NCBI RefSeq assembly: GCF_018449545.1
Contig: NZ_JAAVUR010000008.1
Span: 1-64,000, forward strand
Source of the DNA: Granulicella sp. dw_53
Lineage (GTDB): Bacteria; Acidobacteriota; Terriglobia; Terriglobales; Acidobacteriaceae
DNA length: 64,000 nt
Direction of reading: 5' to 3'
The notes beneath the pieces were generated by a model. That model did not search any database. It was given only the letters and a program-made list of their open reading frames with translations, and was not told the origin of the DNA. The first letter of the stretch is position 1. Every line of letters begins with the position of its first letter. The position numbers and the translations under genes were made by a program. Of the stretch, positions 8,695 through 17,837 are shown in pieces.

Positions 8695-10182
8695 TTAGGC
8701 GTTCATGCTGACGGATTCCTGCGCCTTGATTGCATTGGCCTTCTTGACTTCGCGGACGGCCTTATTGCGCTGGGCGCGGAGGGTCATGAAGGATTTGGCT
8801 TCGGTGTAGAGGCGGGGGACGTCGCGGTTGACGATGGCCTGCCAGACGACACGGAAGGCGGCCTTCGGGCGGAAGTAGTACTCGTCGTAGAACTTGTGAA
8901 CCATCTCCATGACGTACTCGACCGGGAGACCGGGGTATTCGATGTGCGCCATCTGGTGGCCGCCGTCGTCGGACATGGCTTCGTTGGTGATGAAGCCGTT
9001 GGCCTTTGCGTAGTCGAAGAACTCGGTTCCGGGGAAGGCGTGCGCGATGGAGACCTGGATGGTCTCGCAGTCGAGCTGCTTGGCGAACTCGATGGTGTTG
9101 CGGATCGACTCACGGGTCTCGCCGGGGAGGCCGAGGATGAAGTCGCCGTGGATGACCAGGCCGAGTTTGTGGCAGTCGCGGGTGAAGTCGAGCGCACGTT
9201 GTACGGTGGCACCCTTTTTGATGTTCTTGAGGATCTGGGGGTCGCCGGACTCGTAGCCGACGATGAGCAGACGGCAACCGGCTTCCTTCATGGCTTTGAG
9301 GGTGGCGAAGTCGGTGGTGACGCGAGAGGTGCAGGACCAGGTAAGGCCGAGGGGCTTGAGCTTTTCGCAGAGCTCGATGGTGCGGGCGGCCTGGATGTTG
9401 AAGGTGTCGTCGTCGAAGAAGAACTCTTTGACGTGGGGGAAGAGCTCCTTGGCCTGCTTCATCTCGGCGGCGACGTCGTCTGTCGAACGCTTGCGCCAGG
9501 CGTGGCCGGAGAGGGTCTGGGGCCAGAGGCAGAAGGTGCACTGGGCCGGGCAGCCGCGGGTGGAGTAGAGCGAGACGTAGGGGTGGAGGAGGAAGGGGAC
9601 GTTGTATTTGGTGACGTCGAGGTCGCGGTGGTAGATCTCGGTGGCCCAGGGCATCTCGTCGAGCTGCTCCGGGGTGACCTGCGCGCGGTCGGGGTTGTGC
9701 AGGATCTTGCCGGTGGCCTTGTCCTTGTAGCTGACGCCTAGGATCTCTTCGAGGCGCTTGCCGTTGGCGTATTCGACGACGGAGAAGTCGAACTCGCGGC
9801 GGCAGATGAAGTCGATGGCGGGGCACTCGTTGAGGGCCTTGTCGGGCGAGGTGGTGACCGGCGGCCCGACGAAGGAGATCTTGATGGAGGGATAGGTCTG
9901 TTTGATGACCTCGGCCATTTTCTGGTCGCCTTCCCAGCCCATGGTGCTGGTGAAGAGGACGAGGAACTCGTAGTCTTTGAGGATTTCGACGACTTCCTGC
10001 CACTTGATGTGGTGGGGTGGCGCGTCGAGAAGGCGAGAGCCTTCCAGCATTCCGGCCGGGTAAGTGAGCCAGACGGGATACCAGTAGGATTCGATCTCGC
10101 GGGTAGCGGGCCAGCGGGAGCTGGCACCACCGTCGAACTTCTCAAAGGAGGGCGGGTTCAGGAACAGCGTTTTAAGAGGCAT
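8695..10182 (-). CDS. hpnJ: Hopanoid-associated radical SAM protein HpnJ
   Basis: A B12-binding-type radical SAM enzyme of about 495 aa. The N-terminus (KTLFLNPPSFEKFDGG) and the REIESYWYPVWL stretch fit HpnJ. The iron-sulfur motif is CPAQCTFC (Cys 211, 215, 218 from this start), followed by a TIM-barrel core with GLPGETRESI. HpnJ is linked to building the side group of bacteriohopanepolyols; the exact step is known only by family. ATG 10182 fits the family start; an in-frame ATG at 10203 adds seven residues. Confidence 0.87.
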   Translation of the reverse strand: MPLKTLFLNPPSFEKFDGGASSRWPATREIESYWYPVWLTYPAGMLEGSRLLDAPPHHIKWQEVVEILKDYEFLVLFTSTMGWEGDQKMAEVIKQTYPSIKISFVGPPVTTSPDKALNECPAIDFICRREFDFSVVEYANGKRLEEILGVSYKDKATGKILHNPDRAQVTPEQLDEMPWATEIYHRDLDVTKYNVPFLLHPYVSLYSTRGCPAQCTFCLWPQTLSGHAWRKRSTDDVAAEMKQAKELFPHVKEFFFDDDTFNIQAARTIELCEKLKPLGLTWSCTSRVTTDFATLKAMKEAGCRLLIVGYESGDPQILKNIKKGATVQRALDFTRDCHKLGLVIHGDFILGLPGETRESIRNTIEFAKQLDCETIQVSIAHAFPGTEFFDYAKANGFITNEAMSDDGGHQMAHIEYPGLPVEYVMEMVHKFYDEYYFRPKAAFRVVWQAIVNRDVPRLYTEAKSFMTLRAQRNKAVREVKKANAIKAQESVSMNA

Positions 10183-10301
10183 ACTAGTTCTCAAGTTTAC
10201 CATTTAGCAAAGGGGTTAGGTTTTTTTTCTGGGGATCCCGGTGGGGTTCCGTCTTTGGTTCGGATGGATCGGAGGTGGTTGCTTCGAAAAGGCTTGTGGG
10301 A

Positions 10302-11726
10302 TTAATGGGGCGCAAGCTCCGAGGTGACGGATTGTGACTGGGAGGCGGATTTGAGCCAATCTTCCAATTGGCCGCTCTGGCGAAGCAGGTTGATCTGTAC
10401 CTGGTGGAGCTGGAAGTCGGCGTCGAGGAGCTCAAGAAAGCGCTGGCGTTCCTGGATGCGGGCGTTTTGCTCGTCCTTCGGGGTCATGAGGGGGGCGCTG
10501 CCGGAGCCGCCTCCGGCCTGAAGTTGGACGAGAAGGACGTCGAGCTGATTCTGGGCGAGCTCGCGGTCGATGGAGGCAAGTTCGACGCGGGCGGAGAGCT
10601 CGGAGGAGGCGTGCTGGAGCTTGAGGCGTCCTTCCTGAAACTGATTACGAATGTTCCGGGCGTCCTGTTCGGCGTGGAGGAGGTCGGCGGAGGACTCCAA
10701 TACTTTGTCGCGGTGGACGCGGTCGTAGAGAGGTACGGTGATCTGACCGCCGATGGCTGCGGCGTTCAAGGTGTTGTCGCTGAAGGCGGGGTAGTAGGTG
10801 GAGTAGTTGTTGATGTTGCTGAAGCGGCTGTATTGCGCGAAGAAGGTGACCTGAGGGCGGAAGAGGTAGCGCTTGTCTCCGGCGTTGATCTGGCGCTTTA
10901 CGGTGACGTTGGCGAAGGCGGCCTTGACGCCGGGGGAGTCGGCGACGGTGTCCGTGGAGGGCGACGGGGTGGGGAATGCCGGGATGCTTTCGGTGACGGT
11001 GAGGAGGTTGGTGGCGGGCAGACCGGTGAGGCGGGCCAGGTGGTCGGCGTAGGAGTCTACCTCGTCTTCCAACTGGATGAGCTGGAGGTGGATTTGTGCG
11101 GAGGTGCGACGCGCTTTAAGGAACTCGGTGGTGTTCTCCTGGCCGGCGTCGAGGCGGACCTGAACGATGGATACGAGCCGAGTGGAGAAGCCCTGTTCCT
11201 GGATCATGGTGTTTCTGCGCTGCTGGGCGCGGTCGAGGGCTAGATAGGTGATGGCGGCGTCTTCGGCGACCTGTTGGCGTATCTCGCGGAGGGTCTGGTT
11301 GGCGGCCTCGAGGCCGGCGCGGGCTGCACTGATGTAGTCGCGCTGGGCGGCGTTATAGAGCAGCGACTGGGAGGTGATGGTGAAGAGGGTCGGCTGGCCG
11401 AGAGGGGCGCCGTAGGAGTAGGCGAGGCCGGCGCTTCCGACGAGGCTGGGGATGTAGACGTCGCGGGATTCGCGGAGGGCGGCGAGGGAGCGGTTGACGT
11501 CGGCCTGGGCGACGCCGACCCGGGGGCTGTTGCGCAGGGCGAGATCGATGGCGGTGGTGAATGAGATCTGCGCCAGGGCAGAGGTTGCGGCTCCGACGAG
11601 GAAGGACGCTGCGACGAGGGCGCGAAGAAGTCCGAGCCTGCGGGGAGTGCGTATTTTGGGTGCAGCAGAGACGAACAAAGTCATGAGGATCGAATGAGAC
11701 GCGGATTGAGATGCGTTGAAGCTCAT
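10302..11726 (-). CDS. TolC-family outer-membrane efflux protein
   Basis: About 474 aa with an N-terminal signal region ending near SALAQ, then the long alpha-helical duplicated OEP pattern of TolC channels (TAIDLALRNSPRV near the start of the mature part). ATG 11726 has an AGGAAAG ribosome site. A GTG at 11783 overlapping the TPR stop (GTGA) would add 19 residues before the signal. It is the last gene of the adaptor-TPR-TolC operon and probably supplies the outer-membrane duct. Confidence 0.85.
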   Translation of the reverse strand: MSFNASQSASHSILMTLFVSAAPKIRTPRRLGLLRALVAASFLVGAATSALAQISFTTAIDLALRNSPRVGVAQADVNRSLAALRESRDVYIPSLVGSAGLAYSYGAPLGQPTLFTITSQSLLYNAAQRDYISAARAGLEAANQTLREIRQQVAEDAAITYLALDRAQQRRNTMIQEQGFSTRLVSIVQVRLDAGQENTTEFLKARRTSAQIHLQLIQLEDEVDSYADHLARLTGLPATNLLTVTESIPAFPTPSPSTDTVADSPGVKAAFANVTVKRQINAGDKRYLFRPQVTFFAQYSRFSNINNYSTYYPAFSDNTLNAAAIGGQITVPLYDRVHRDKVLESSADLLHAEQDARNIRNQFQEGRLKLQHASSELSARVELASIDRELAQNQLDVLLVQLQAGGGSGSAPLMTPKDEQNARIQERQRFLELLDADFQLHQVQINLLRQSGQLEDWLKSASQSQSVTSELAPH

Positions 11727-11779
11727 GGTACCGCTTTCCTGAGGGCTCGGCGGTTCAGGTGCGCAGATGGGCCAGAGGT

Positions 11780-12763
11780 TCACGAGCTTTGCAGAGCCTT
11801 GCGGGCGGGTTCGAATGAGCTGGCCAGTGCCAGGGCAGAGGCGTATTGAGTATGGGCCGAGGAAGAGTCGCCGCGCTTGGCGAGGAGTTTGCCGAGTTGC
11901 AGGTAGACCTTGAAGGCGGGGGCTTCATCCGTCTTTGCGGGAGAGGCGAGGTATTCGCGGAGTAAACGCTCGGCGAGATCGGGCGAGCGATGGGCGGTGG
12001 TGAGGATACTGGCAGCGTCCACCAGGGCGGCGTTCTTCGGTTGGAGAGCGAGTGCGGACTGGATGGCTGCGACGGCCTGGTCGGGCTGCTTATGGCGCTG
12101 GTAGAAGTCGGCGAGGTCGATCCAGGCGGCTGCGGACTTACCTATGGCGATGGCTACCTTGAACTCGGCCTCGGCTTTGGCGGAGTCGCTTTGCTTGTCG
12201 GCCAGGAGGGCGCGGAGGCGATGAGAGTAGACGGGAAACTGGGGCTCGATGCGGGTGATCAGGGCCATGGCTTTGTCGCTGCCGCCGCCGACGAAACCTG
12301 GAGCGTTGATATAAAACTGGCCGAGGTCGCTGGCGGCACGGGGAGCGTTGGGATCCAACTGCACGGCTCGTTCAAACTCGTCGCGGACCTTTTTCGCAAG
12401 GCCCAAGGCGGTGAAGGGGCTGGCGTGCGATGCCTTCAAGCCGTAGGCACGGCCGAGCCAGAGGTGATTCTCGCTACTGTTGGGGGCGTTGGATATGGCG
12501 AGTTCGCACTCGTGGATCGCGGGGTCGGCCATCTCCTGCGCGTAGAAGACGCGGCAGAGAAGCTGGTGGGCGAGAGCGTTGGTGGGCTGGGTGGAGAGGA
12601 TCGAACGGAGGGTTGCGGCGGCCTCGTCGACTTTTCCTTGCTGGAGGGAGGTGTTTGCCTTGGCGATGGAGGCGTCTTCCGCCTGGGCTAAGGGCTGGAG
12701 CATCGGGAGTAAGAGTAGCAGAGCGAAGCAGAGGATCGATGCTGAGCGCGCGGCCGTGGGCAT
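11780..12763 (-). CDS. Exported TPR-repeat protein
   Basis: The 327-aa protein has an N-terminal hydrophobic signal ending near PLAQA, then several tetratricopeptide-like helical pairs through the whole length (for example KVDEAAATLRSILSTQPTNA). It is probably periplasmic and binds protein partners. It lies 2 nt after the adaptor and just before the TolC gene, so it likely helps assembly or regulation of the export system. No enzymatic motif is seen. Confidence 0.75.
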   Translation of the reverse strand: MPTAARSASILCFALLLLLPMLQPLAQAEDASIAKANTSLQQGKVDEAAATLRSILSTQPTNALAHQLLCRVFYAQEMADPAIHECELAISNAPNSSENHLWLGRAYGLKASHASPFTALGLAKKVRDEFERAVQLDPNAPRAASDLGQFYINAPGFVGGGSDKAMALITRIEPQFPVYSHRLRALLADKQSDSAKAEAEFKVAIAIGKSAAAWIDLADFYQRHKQPDQAVAAIQSALALQPKNAALVDAASILTTAHRSPDLAERLLREYLASPAKTDEAPAFKVYLQLGKLLAKRGDSSSAHTQYASALALASSFEPARKALQSS

Positions 12764-12765
12764 CC

Positions 12766-14004
12766 CTATTCGATGACCTTGACGGCGAGTCCGGGTGAGA
12801 GGTCGCGATTGCTGGTGGCATTGAGGGCGACCGTATCCTTGTCCGTAAGGCCGCTGACGATCTCGACGCGGGTCAGATTGAAGATTCCAATCACTACCGG
12901 GGTTCTGATGAGCTTTCCGCCGATGACGCGGTAGACGAAGTCGCCGCCTTCGGTGTGCAGGGCCTCACGCGGGACGCTGAGGACGTTGAAGCGCTGCGCG
13001 GTTGTAACGGTGACCGTTACGTTCGTATTTGGGAGCAGATCGCCGCGAGCGTCGTCGACTGTGATGAGGCATTCGCCGACGTTGCGGGTGCCATAGGTGA
13101 TGACGGTGGTGGGGGCGCGTTCGATGTGGCCGTGCCACGCCTGGGTCGGTTTGGCGTCCCATACGATCTTGACGGCCTGACCAGGAGCGAGCTTGCCGAT
13201 TTCAGGTTCATCGAAGTAAGCCCGGATCTGGATGCGGTTTAGATCGGCGACGTCCATGAGGTCTTCGCCAGCGGGGACGAAGTCGTATTCGGCTACTGGA
13301 ATGGAGTAGACCGTTCCGGATTTGGGGGTGCGGATATTGACGCTGGCGTAGCCGACGTTGGCTGCTTTCAGAGCGGCCTGAGCATCTACAAGCTGAGCCT
13401 GCGAACGAGCGCGTTCGGCGGAGCTGTAGCGTCCCGTGGTCCGCTGCTGGAGGCTTTGCAAGGTGCTGTTCGCGGTAAGGAGGCGCTGTTCGGCGGCTGT
13501 GACCTCGGCGGCGGAGGCTGCGCCCTTCTGCTGGAGGCTGCGGAGGGCCTGCACGTCGGAGGTCGCCTGCTTTTGCTGCATCTGGGCGCGGTTGAGATCG
13601 CCTGCCATGCCGATGCGCTCGTCCTGGGAGCCGTTCTGCTGAACGTCGTGGGCGCTGACTTCGGCAGAGCGAAGCGCGGCGGTCGCGGAGGCGAGACGGG
13701 CGGCAGCGTCGGAGTCGTTCAGTTTGACGAGGAGCTGTCCGGCTTTGACCTTCTGTCCCACTTCGACGAAGATCTCTTCGACGACGCCAGGGGCCATAGC
13801 ATGGGCCTGGAACTCGTCTACGGGCTCGACCTTACCGTTGGTGGAGACGGAGCTAACGAGGTTCTGGTGATTGACCCCAGCTGCGCGTACTTCGACGAGA
13901 TCGCGTGAGAACGACTTGACGCCAAGGACGACAAGAAGTGCGGCAACGAAAACAATACCCAAAATTGCAAGAGGGCCAGGTCGGCTTTTTTGTAGAGTTG
14001 GCAT
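12766..14004 (-). CDS. Efflux periplasmic adaptor (HlyD/MFP family)
   Basis: About 412 aa with one N-terminal membrane anchor (PLAILGIVFVAALLVVLGV), a lipoyl-like region (VVEEIFVEVGQKVKAGQLL), a long coiled coil rich in Ala, Gln and Ser, and a beta-barrel domain. By family it bridges an inner-membrane pump to TolC. No RND or ABC pump gene is adjacent. The start at 14004 is chosen because the anchor begins there; a longer reading reaches 14058. Confidence 0.85.
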   Translation of the reverse strand: MPTLQKSRPGPLAILGIVFVAALLVVLGVKSFSRDLVEVRAAGVNHQNLVSSVSTNGKVEPVDEFQAHAMAPGVVEEIFVEVGQKVKAGQLLVKLNDSDAAARLASATAALRSAEVSAHDVQQNGSQDERIGMAGDLNRAQMQQKQATSDVQALRSLQQKGAASAAEVTAAEQRLLTANSTLQSLQQRTTGRYSSAERARSQAQLVDAQAALKAANVGYASVNIRTPKSGTVYSIPVAEYDFVPAGEDLMDVADLNRIQIRAYFDEPEIGKLAPGQAVKIVWDAKPTQAWHGHIERAPTTVITYGTRNVGECLITVDDARGDLLPNTNVTVTVTTAQRFNVLSVPREALHTEGGDFVYRVIGGKLIRTPVVIGIFNLTRVEIVSGLTDKDTVALNATSNRDLSPGLAVKVIE

Positions 14005-14100
14005 CCGGTCAGCAGTCAGTATATAAGACGCCGCTGCACCGCAAACGAAGCAGAACATTTCGATGCAATTGGTTGCATGGCGAGAAGGTCGCGTGAAAGC

Positions 14101-15963
14101 TCATTGAGGCACAGCGGAAACACTGAGACGCAGATCGACCAGTTCGAGGTCAAGGCCGGGAAAGCGGGGGTTTGACTTCTCTTTGAGGCGGTAGGCGATG
14201 TCGATGTGGGATCCGGGCTGGAGCTGGAGATCTTCGGAGATGCGTCGCCAGTCGGTACGCCGGGTCCAGCCGAGGGCGGTGACGGTGTTGGGAGAGCCTT
14301 CGTGGCGAAGGGTAAGGCAGATGTGCTTGTCCTTGATGACGCGAACGGGAGCGGCGAGGGTGAGACCGCAAGTGACGAGAATAGGCTCGGGATTGCCGAT
14401 GCCGAAGGGGCCACAGCGAGTGAGCCACTCGAAGAAGGAGGGAGAGATATCGCCGAGGAGCACCTCAGCGTCGCAGGCGAGAGGCGGGCAGAGCAGAGGC
14501 GAGGTGAGGAGCGGTGTTGCGTGTGCCTCCATACGGGCACGAAGCAGGGGAAGGTTGCCTGAGGGCAGGGAGAAGCCTACGGCGTGGGCGTGGCCGCCAA
14601 AACGTGTAAAGACGAGCGTGGCGTCAGCTTCAGAGGCGGCGTGGACGGCGGTGAGGGCGTCCAGAAGGTGAAAGCCCTGGACGGAGCGGCCCGATCCGTG
14701 GGCGTGGCCGTCTTCGTGGGTCAGGATGAGGGCTGGCCGGCCGGTGCGGTCGACGACGCGGGAGGCGAGTATGCCGAGCACGCCGCGATGCCAGTCGGGA
14801 TCGTCGAGGACGATGCAACCGGCGGGGAATGCGCCTTCCAGATCACCTGGCAGGGTGCGGATGGCTTCGAGTTGGGTTTCGATGGCGGCGAGGGCCTGGG
14901 CTTCGGTGGCGCGGCGGTCGTCGTTGAGGCGGTTGAGCTTTTCCGCGAGGGTGGTGGCGCGGGCGGTGTCTTTGGTGAGAAAGAGCTCGACGACATCGCT
15001 GGCGATGTCCATGCGGCCGGCGGCGTTGATGCGCGGGGCGATGCGGAAGCCAACCTCGGTGGCGGTCGGGGGGCGGTTGAGGGGGATCTCGGCGATCTGC
15101 ATGAGGGCGCGCAGGCCGGGCTGGACGGGGTTGCGCAGCTCGCGTAGACCAAGGGAGACGATGGCGCGGTTCTCGCCGATGAGAGGGACTGAGTCGGCCA
15201 CGGTGGCGATGGCGACGAGCTTGAGGAAGGAGGGAAGGAGCTTTTTGTTGAGACGTTCGAGCTCGATCGCGGGGTCGGGGGCGGTCTGGGCAGAGGCCAG
15301 AAGAATTGCGTGAGCGAGCTTGAAGGCTACGGCGGCGCCGCAGAGGTGCTTGTTGGGGTAGGGGCAGTCGTGTTGGGCGGGGTTGATGACTGCGATGGCC
15401 TCCGGGATGCCGATGGCGTCGTCGGGGAGGTGGTGGTCGGTGACGATGAGGTCCAGGCCGAGGACTTTGGCTTCTTCGGCGGCGGCGAAGGCGCGGATAC
15501 CGGTGTCGACGCTGATGACGAGGCGGACGCCCGCTGCTGCCGCCTGGGCGAGGATGCCGGTCTGCATGCCGTAGCCCTCGCGGATGCGGTGGGGAACGTG
15601 ATAGGTGACCTGGGCGGGGTTTTCTTTGGGGGCGATTCGTTCGATGGCGGTCTTGAGGAGGACGGTGGCGGTGGTGCCGTCGACGTCGTAGTCGCCGTAG
15701 ATGAGGATGGGATCGGAGTCGCGGATCGCTTGCTGGATGCGCGCCACGGCCTTGGTTATGCCGAGCATGAGCAGGGGATCGTGGAGCTGATCGAGCGAGG
15801 GCCTGAAGAAGGTTTGTGCTGCCGCAGTATCCGAGATGCCGCGGGAGAGAAGCAGGGCGGCGATGGGGAGTGGGCAGTCGAGCTGGGTCGCCAGATGCTG
15901 CGCTGCGTCAGGGGCGAGCGGCGGGATGGTCCAGTCGGGTTGGCTGGATCGTGCGGTAGACAT
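14101..15963 (-). CDS. recJ: Single-strand DNA exonuclease RecJ
   Basis: A 620-aa DHH-family nuclease. The metal-binding motifs are GDYDVDG (90-96) and DHH (176-178). The DHHA1 motif GGHAHAVGFS follows near residue 465, and a C-terminal OB-like domain ends the protein. Length and motif order match RecJ. It degrades single-stranded DNA 5' to 3' in recombination and mismatch repair, in the cytoplasm. Its neighbours do not form an obvious DNA-repair operon. Confidence 0.95.
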   Translation of the reverse strand: MSTARSSQPDWTIPPLAPDAAQHLATQLDCPLPIAALLLSRGISDTAAAQTFFRPSLDQLHDPLLMLGITKAVARIQQAIRDSDPILIYGDYDVDGTTATVLLKTAIERIAPKENPAQVTYHVPHRIREGYGMQTGILAQAAAAGVRLVISVDTGIRAFAAAEEAKVLGLDLIVTDHHLPDDAIGIPEAIAVINPAQHDCPYPNKHLCGAAVAFKLAHAILLASAQTAPDPAIELERLNKKLLPSFLKLVAIATVADSVPLIGENRAIVSLGLRELRNPVQPGLRALMQIAEIPLNRPPTATEVGFRIAPRINAAGRMDIASDVVELFLTKDTARATTLAEKLNRLNDDRRATEAQALAAIETQLEAIRTLPGDLEGAFPAGCIVLDDPDWHRGVLGILASRVVDRTGRPALILTHEDGHAHGSGRSVQGFHLLDALTAVHAASEADATLVFTRFGGHAHAVGFSLPSGNLPLLRARMEAHATPLLTSPLLCPPLACDAEVLLGDISPSFFEWLTRCGPFGIGNPEPILVTCGLTLAAPVRVIKDKHICLTLRHEGSPNTVTALGWTRRTDWRRISEDLQLQPGSHIDIAYRLKEKSNPRFPGLDLELVDLRLSVSAVPQ

Positions 15964-15994
15964 TTAGCAGTTGCTCAGGTGTGCTTGGGGAGCT

Positions 15995-16468
15995 CTAGTC
16001 TTCCGTATCGCCGTCGTCGACTACGATTCCGCCGAGATCGGTGACGGTCTCGATGAGGGTCTGGAAGCGGTCGTACCAGTCGGTGGCGGTCTCAAAGATA
16101 AACATGACGCCCTGGTGGGCGAAGCCGAGCTGCAGGTAGCCGACCTTGCCGACGTGGTTGACGAGGTATTCGGCGTCGTCGATCTCGGCGTTGTCTTCCG
16201 AATCGCCGGAGAAGGACTGTTCGCGGAGCTGATCGAGGAGGATCGCGATATCGGATTTCTCGAGCACGACCTCACTCATGGTGACGAAGGGGGCTCCGGC
16301 GGCCTTGGCGTGTTCTACGAAATCCTTCCATCCGTCGGGGTTTTCTTCTTCGAAGATTACGGTGGGAACCTCTTCGGTGACGTATCCATTGAGCCGGCGC
16401 ATTCCGTGGCCGGCGATGAAGGCGACCATGTCGTCTTTGAGCGAGATGAGATTATCGGGTTGCATCAA
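15995..16468 (-). CDS. Conserved hypothetical protein
   Basis: A 157-aa acidic soluble protein with no signal peptide or membrane helix. I do not recognise a named domain. The composition and ordered secondary-structure pattern look like a real folded protein. It ends about 30 nt upstream of recJ in the same direction and could share its transcript. The opposite strand carries the divergent ferredoxin gene. Confidence 0.65.
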   Translation of the reverse strand: MMQPDNLISLKDDMVAFIAGHGMRRLNGYVTEEVPTVIFEEENPDGWKDFVEHAKAAGAPFVTMSEVVLEKSDIAILLDQLREQSFSGDSEDNAEIDDAEYLVNHVGKVGYLQLGFAHQGVMFIFETATDWYDRFQTLIETVTDLGGIVVDDGDTED

Positions 16469-16532
16469 GCAAGTATTGTCTCAGAAAAGCGGGTCGGCTG
16501 GCTTGTGCTGGAATAGAGAGACGGAGGACGGC

Positions 16533-16898
16533 GTGGCTAAGTTCGAACGGCATGTGTTTATCTGCACGAATGAACGGGATGAGAGCGCGGCTCGGCCGAG
16601 CTGCCTTCCTGAGGGCAGCAAGAAGCTGAAGGGGGCTTTCAAGGACGCGCTGAAGGATGCGGGGCTGAAAAACCGCGTGCGGGCGAATGAGTCGGGGTGC
16701 CTGGACCAGTGCGAGCATGGGCCGGTGGTGGTGGTGTATCCGGATGCGGTCTGGTACGGATTTGTGAAGGCCAAGGATGTAGAGGAGATCGTGACGGAGC
16801 ATCTGGTGCACGGGAGACCGGTGGAGCGTCTGCGGCTGGCGGAGGGATGTCTGAATACAGAGGCATGTCCGCACCGGAAGGGGGGCAAGCAGAAGTAA
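16533..16898 (+). CDS. Thioredoxin-like [2Fe-2S] ferredoxin
   Basis: A 121-aa protein from GTG 16533, which has a GGAGG ribosome site 5-6 nt upstream. It begins KFERHVFICTN and has cysteines in a CTNERDESAARPSC pair and a CLDQC pair, the four ligands of thioredoxin-fold [2Fe-2S] ferredoxins. It probably carries electrons in the cytoplasm; the partner is unknown. The C-terminus carries two further cysteines. Confidence 0.82.
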   Translation: MAKFERHVFICTNERDESAARPSCLPEGSKKLKGAFKDALKDAGLKNRVRANESGCLDQCEHGPVVVVYPDAVWYGFVKAKDVEEIVTEHLVHGRPVERLRLAEGCLNTEACPHRKGGKQK

Positions 16899-16957
16899 TG
16901 GATGGGGATACGGGCGGATCTGGCTAAGATTTGCATGATATATTCAAGGGAAAGTCA

Positions 16958-17236
16958 ATGATTTTTTCTAAAGATTATGTAGGTTATTTGGCGCGTCAGA
17001 CGGTGAAGCATCTGATTGCGGAGAAGATGATCGCGACGGCGAATCCTGCTGTGGTGAATGAACGGGTGACGGCGGCGATGGTGGACGAGCTTTCGCTCGA
17101 AGACCGCATCAATGATGAGGTTCGGGTGATCCTCGAGGCCTTCCAGGACGATATGCGGAAGACTGGCGCCAGCTATCCGGAGATGTTCAAAAAAGTGAAG
17201 AACGAGCTGGCGCGCAAGTATAAGGCGGTGCTGTGA
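16958..17236 (+). CDS. DUF507 family protein
   Basis: A 92-aa helical protein starting MIFSKDYVGYLARQTVKHL, which I recognise as DUF507. An AGGGA ribosome site precedes it. It overlaps the next DUF507 gene as GTGA, so the two are translated together. Function is unknown. Confidence 0.78.
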   Translation: MIFSKDYVGYLARQTVKHLIAEKMIATANPAVVNERVTAAMVDELSLEDRINDEVRVILEAFQDDMRKTGASYPEMFKKVKNELARKYKAVL

Positions 17237-17508
17237 GGATCTCGCGCGACAAACTGAATAAGCTGGCTCACACGGTCGCGGATACGCTGGCGGAGATCGA
17301 GCAGGTCGACTTTCTGGAGGATCGGAATACGATTCGCCAGGAGGCTCGCAAGGCGCTCGAAAAGCTGCTGATGGAAGAGACCAAGATCGATGCGGCGGCG
17401 CGGCTGAAGATCTCGTCGCAGCGGAAGATCATTACGGAAGGCTCCCAGGAGTGGGACATCCTCTATCGGAAGTATTACAACGACGAGGTCAAGAAGCTGG
17501 GGCTGTAA
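17233..17508 (+). CDS. DUF507 family protein, second copy
   Basis: A 91-aa DUF507 member starting at GTG 17233, in a 4-nt overlap with the first copy. The C-terminus has the family's EWDILYRKYYNDEVKKLG pattern. It is likely the partner of the first protein in a heteromer. Function is unknown. Confidence 0.78.
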   Translation: MRISRDKLNKLAHTVADTLAEIEQVDFLEDRNTIRQEARKALEKLLMEETKIDAAARLKISSQRKIITEGSQEWDILYRKYYNDEVKKLGL

Positions 17509-17598
17509 GTCTGTCCCTGCAATGGTTGAGTTTAGGGATTGGGCTTGCTATACTTTGAAAATGCGCTGGAGAGAACAGCCTCCTTCAATGTGTGATTT

Positions 17599-17675
17599 GG
17601 CGTTATGGTGTAACTGGTTAACACGTCGCCCTCTCAAGGCGAAGAGTCCGGGTTCGAGCCCCGGTAACGCTACCA
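17599..17675 (+). tRNA. tRNA-Glu (CTC)
   Basis: A cloverleaf of about 77 nt with CCA encoded. The acceptor stem is GGCGTTA with TAACGCT. The anticodon loop is CTCTCAA, giving CTC for GAG codons. The T arm has GGTTCGAGCC. Confidence 0.93.
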
Positions 17676-17757
17676 AATCTCCTTCCTTCGTGTCAGTTTT
17701 TAGGTTCTGACCATGCGGACGGCATATAGTTGTAACGGTAGGAAGTTGTGTGTGTTT

Positions 17758-17834
17758 GGCGCCATGGTGTAACTGGTTAACACGCGGCCCTTTCAAGGCT
17801 GAGAGTCCGGGTTCGAGCCCCGGTGGCGCTACCA
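17758..17834 (+). tRNA. tRNA-Glu (TTC); prophage integration site
   Basis: A complete cloverleaf with CCA. The acceptor is GGCGCCA with TGGCGCT (G-U first pair) and the anticodon loop is CTTTCAA, giving TTC. From the anticodon stem onward it is identical to a fragment at 58438, so the prophage entered here and kept the gene intact. Confidence 0.95.
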
Positions 17835-17837
17835 AAA
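17785..17837 (+). other. attL: attL core, 53-bp direct repeat
   Basis: Identical over 53 bases to 58438-58490. It covers the anticodon stem through CCA of tRNA-Glu(TTC) plus three bases. A prophage fills the space between the two copies and a tyrosine integrase lies beside the right copy. Confidence 0.93.
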
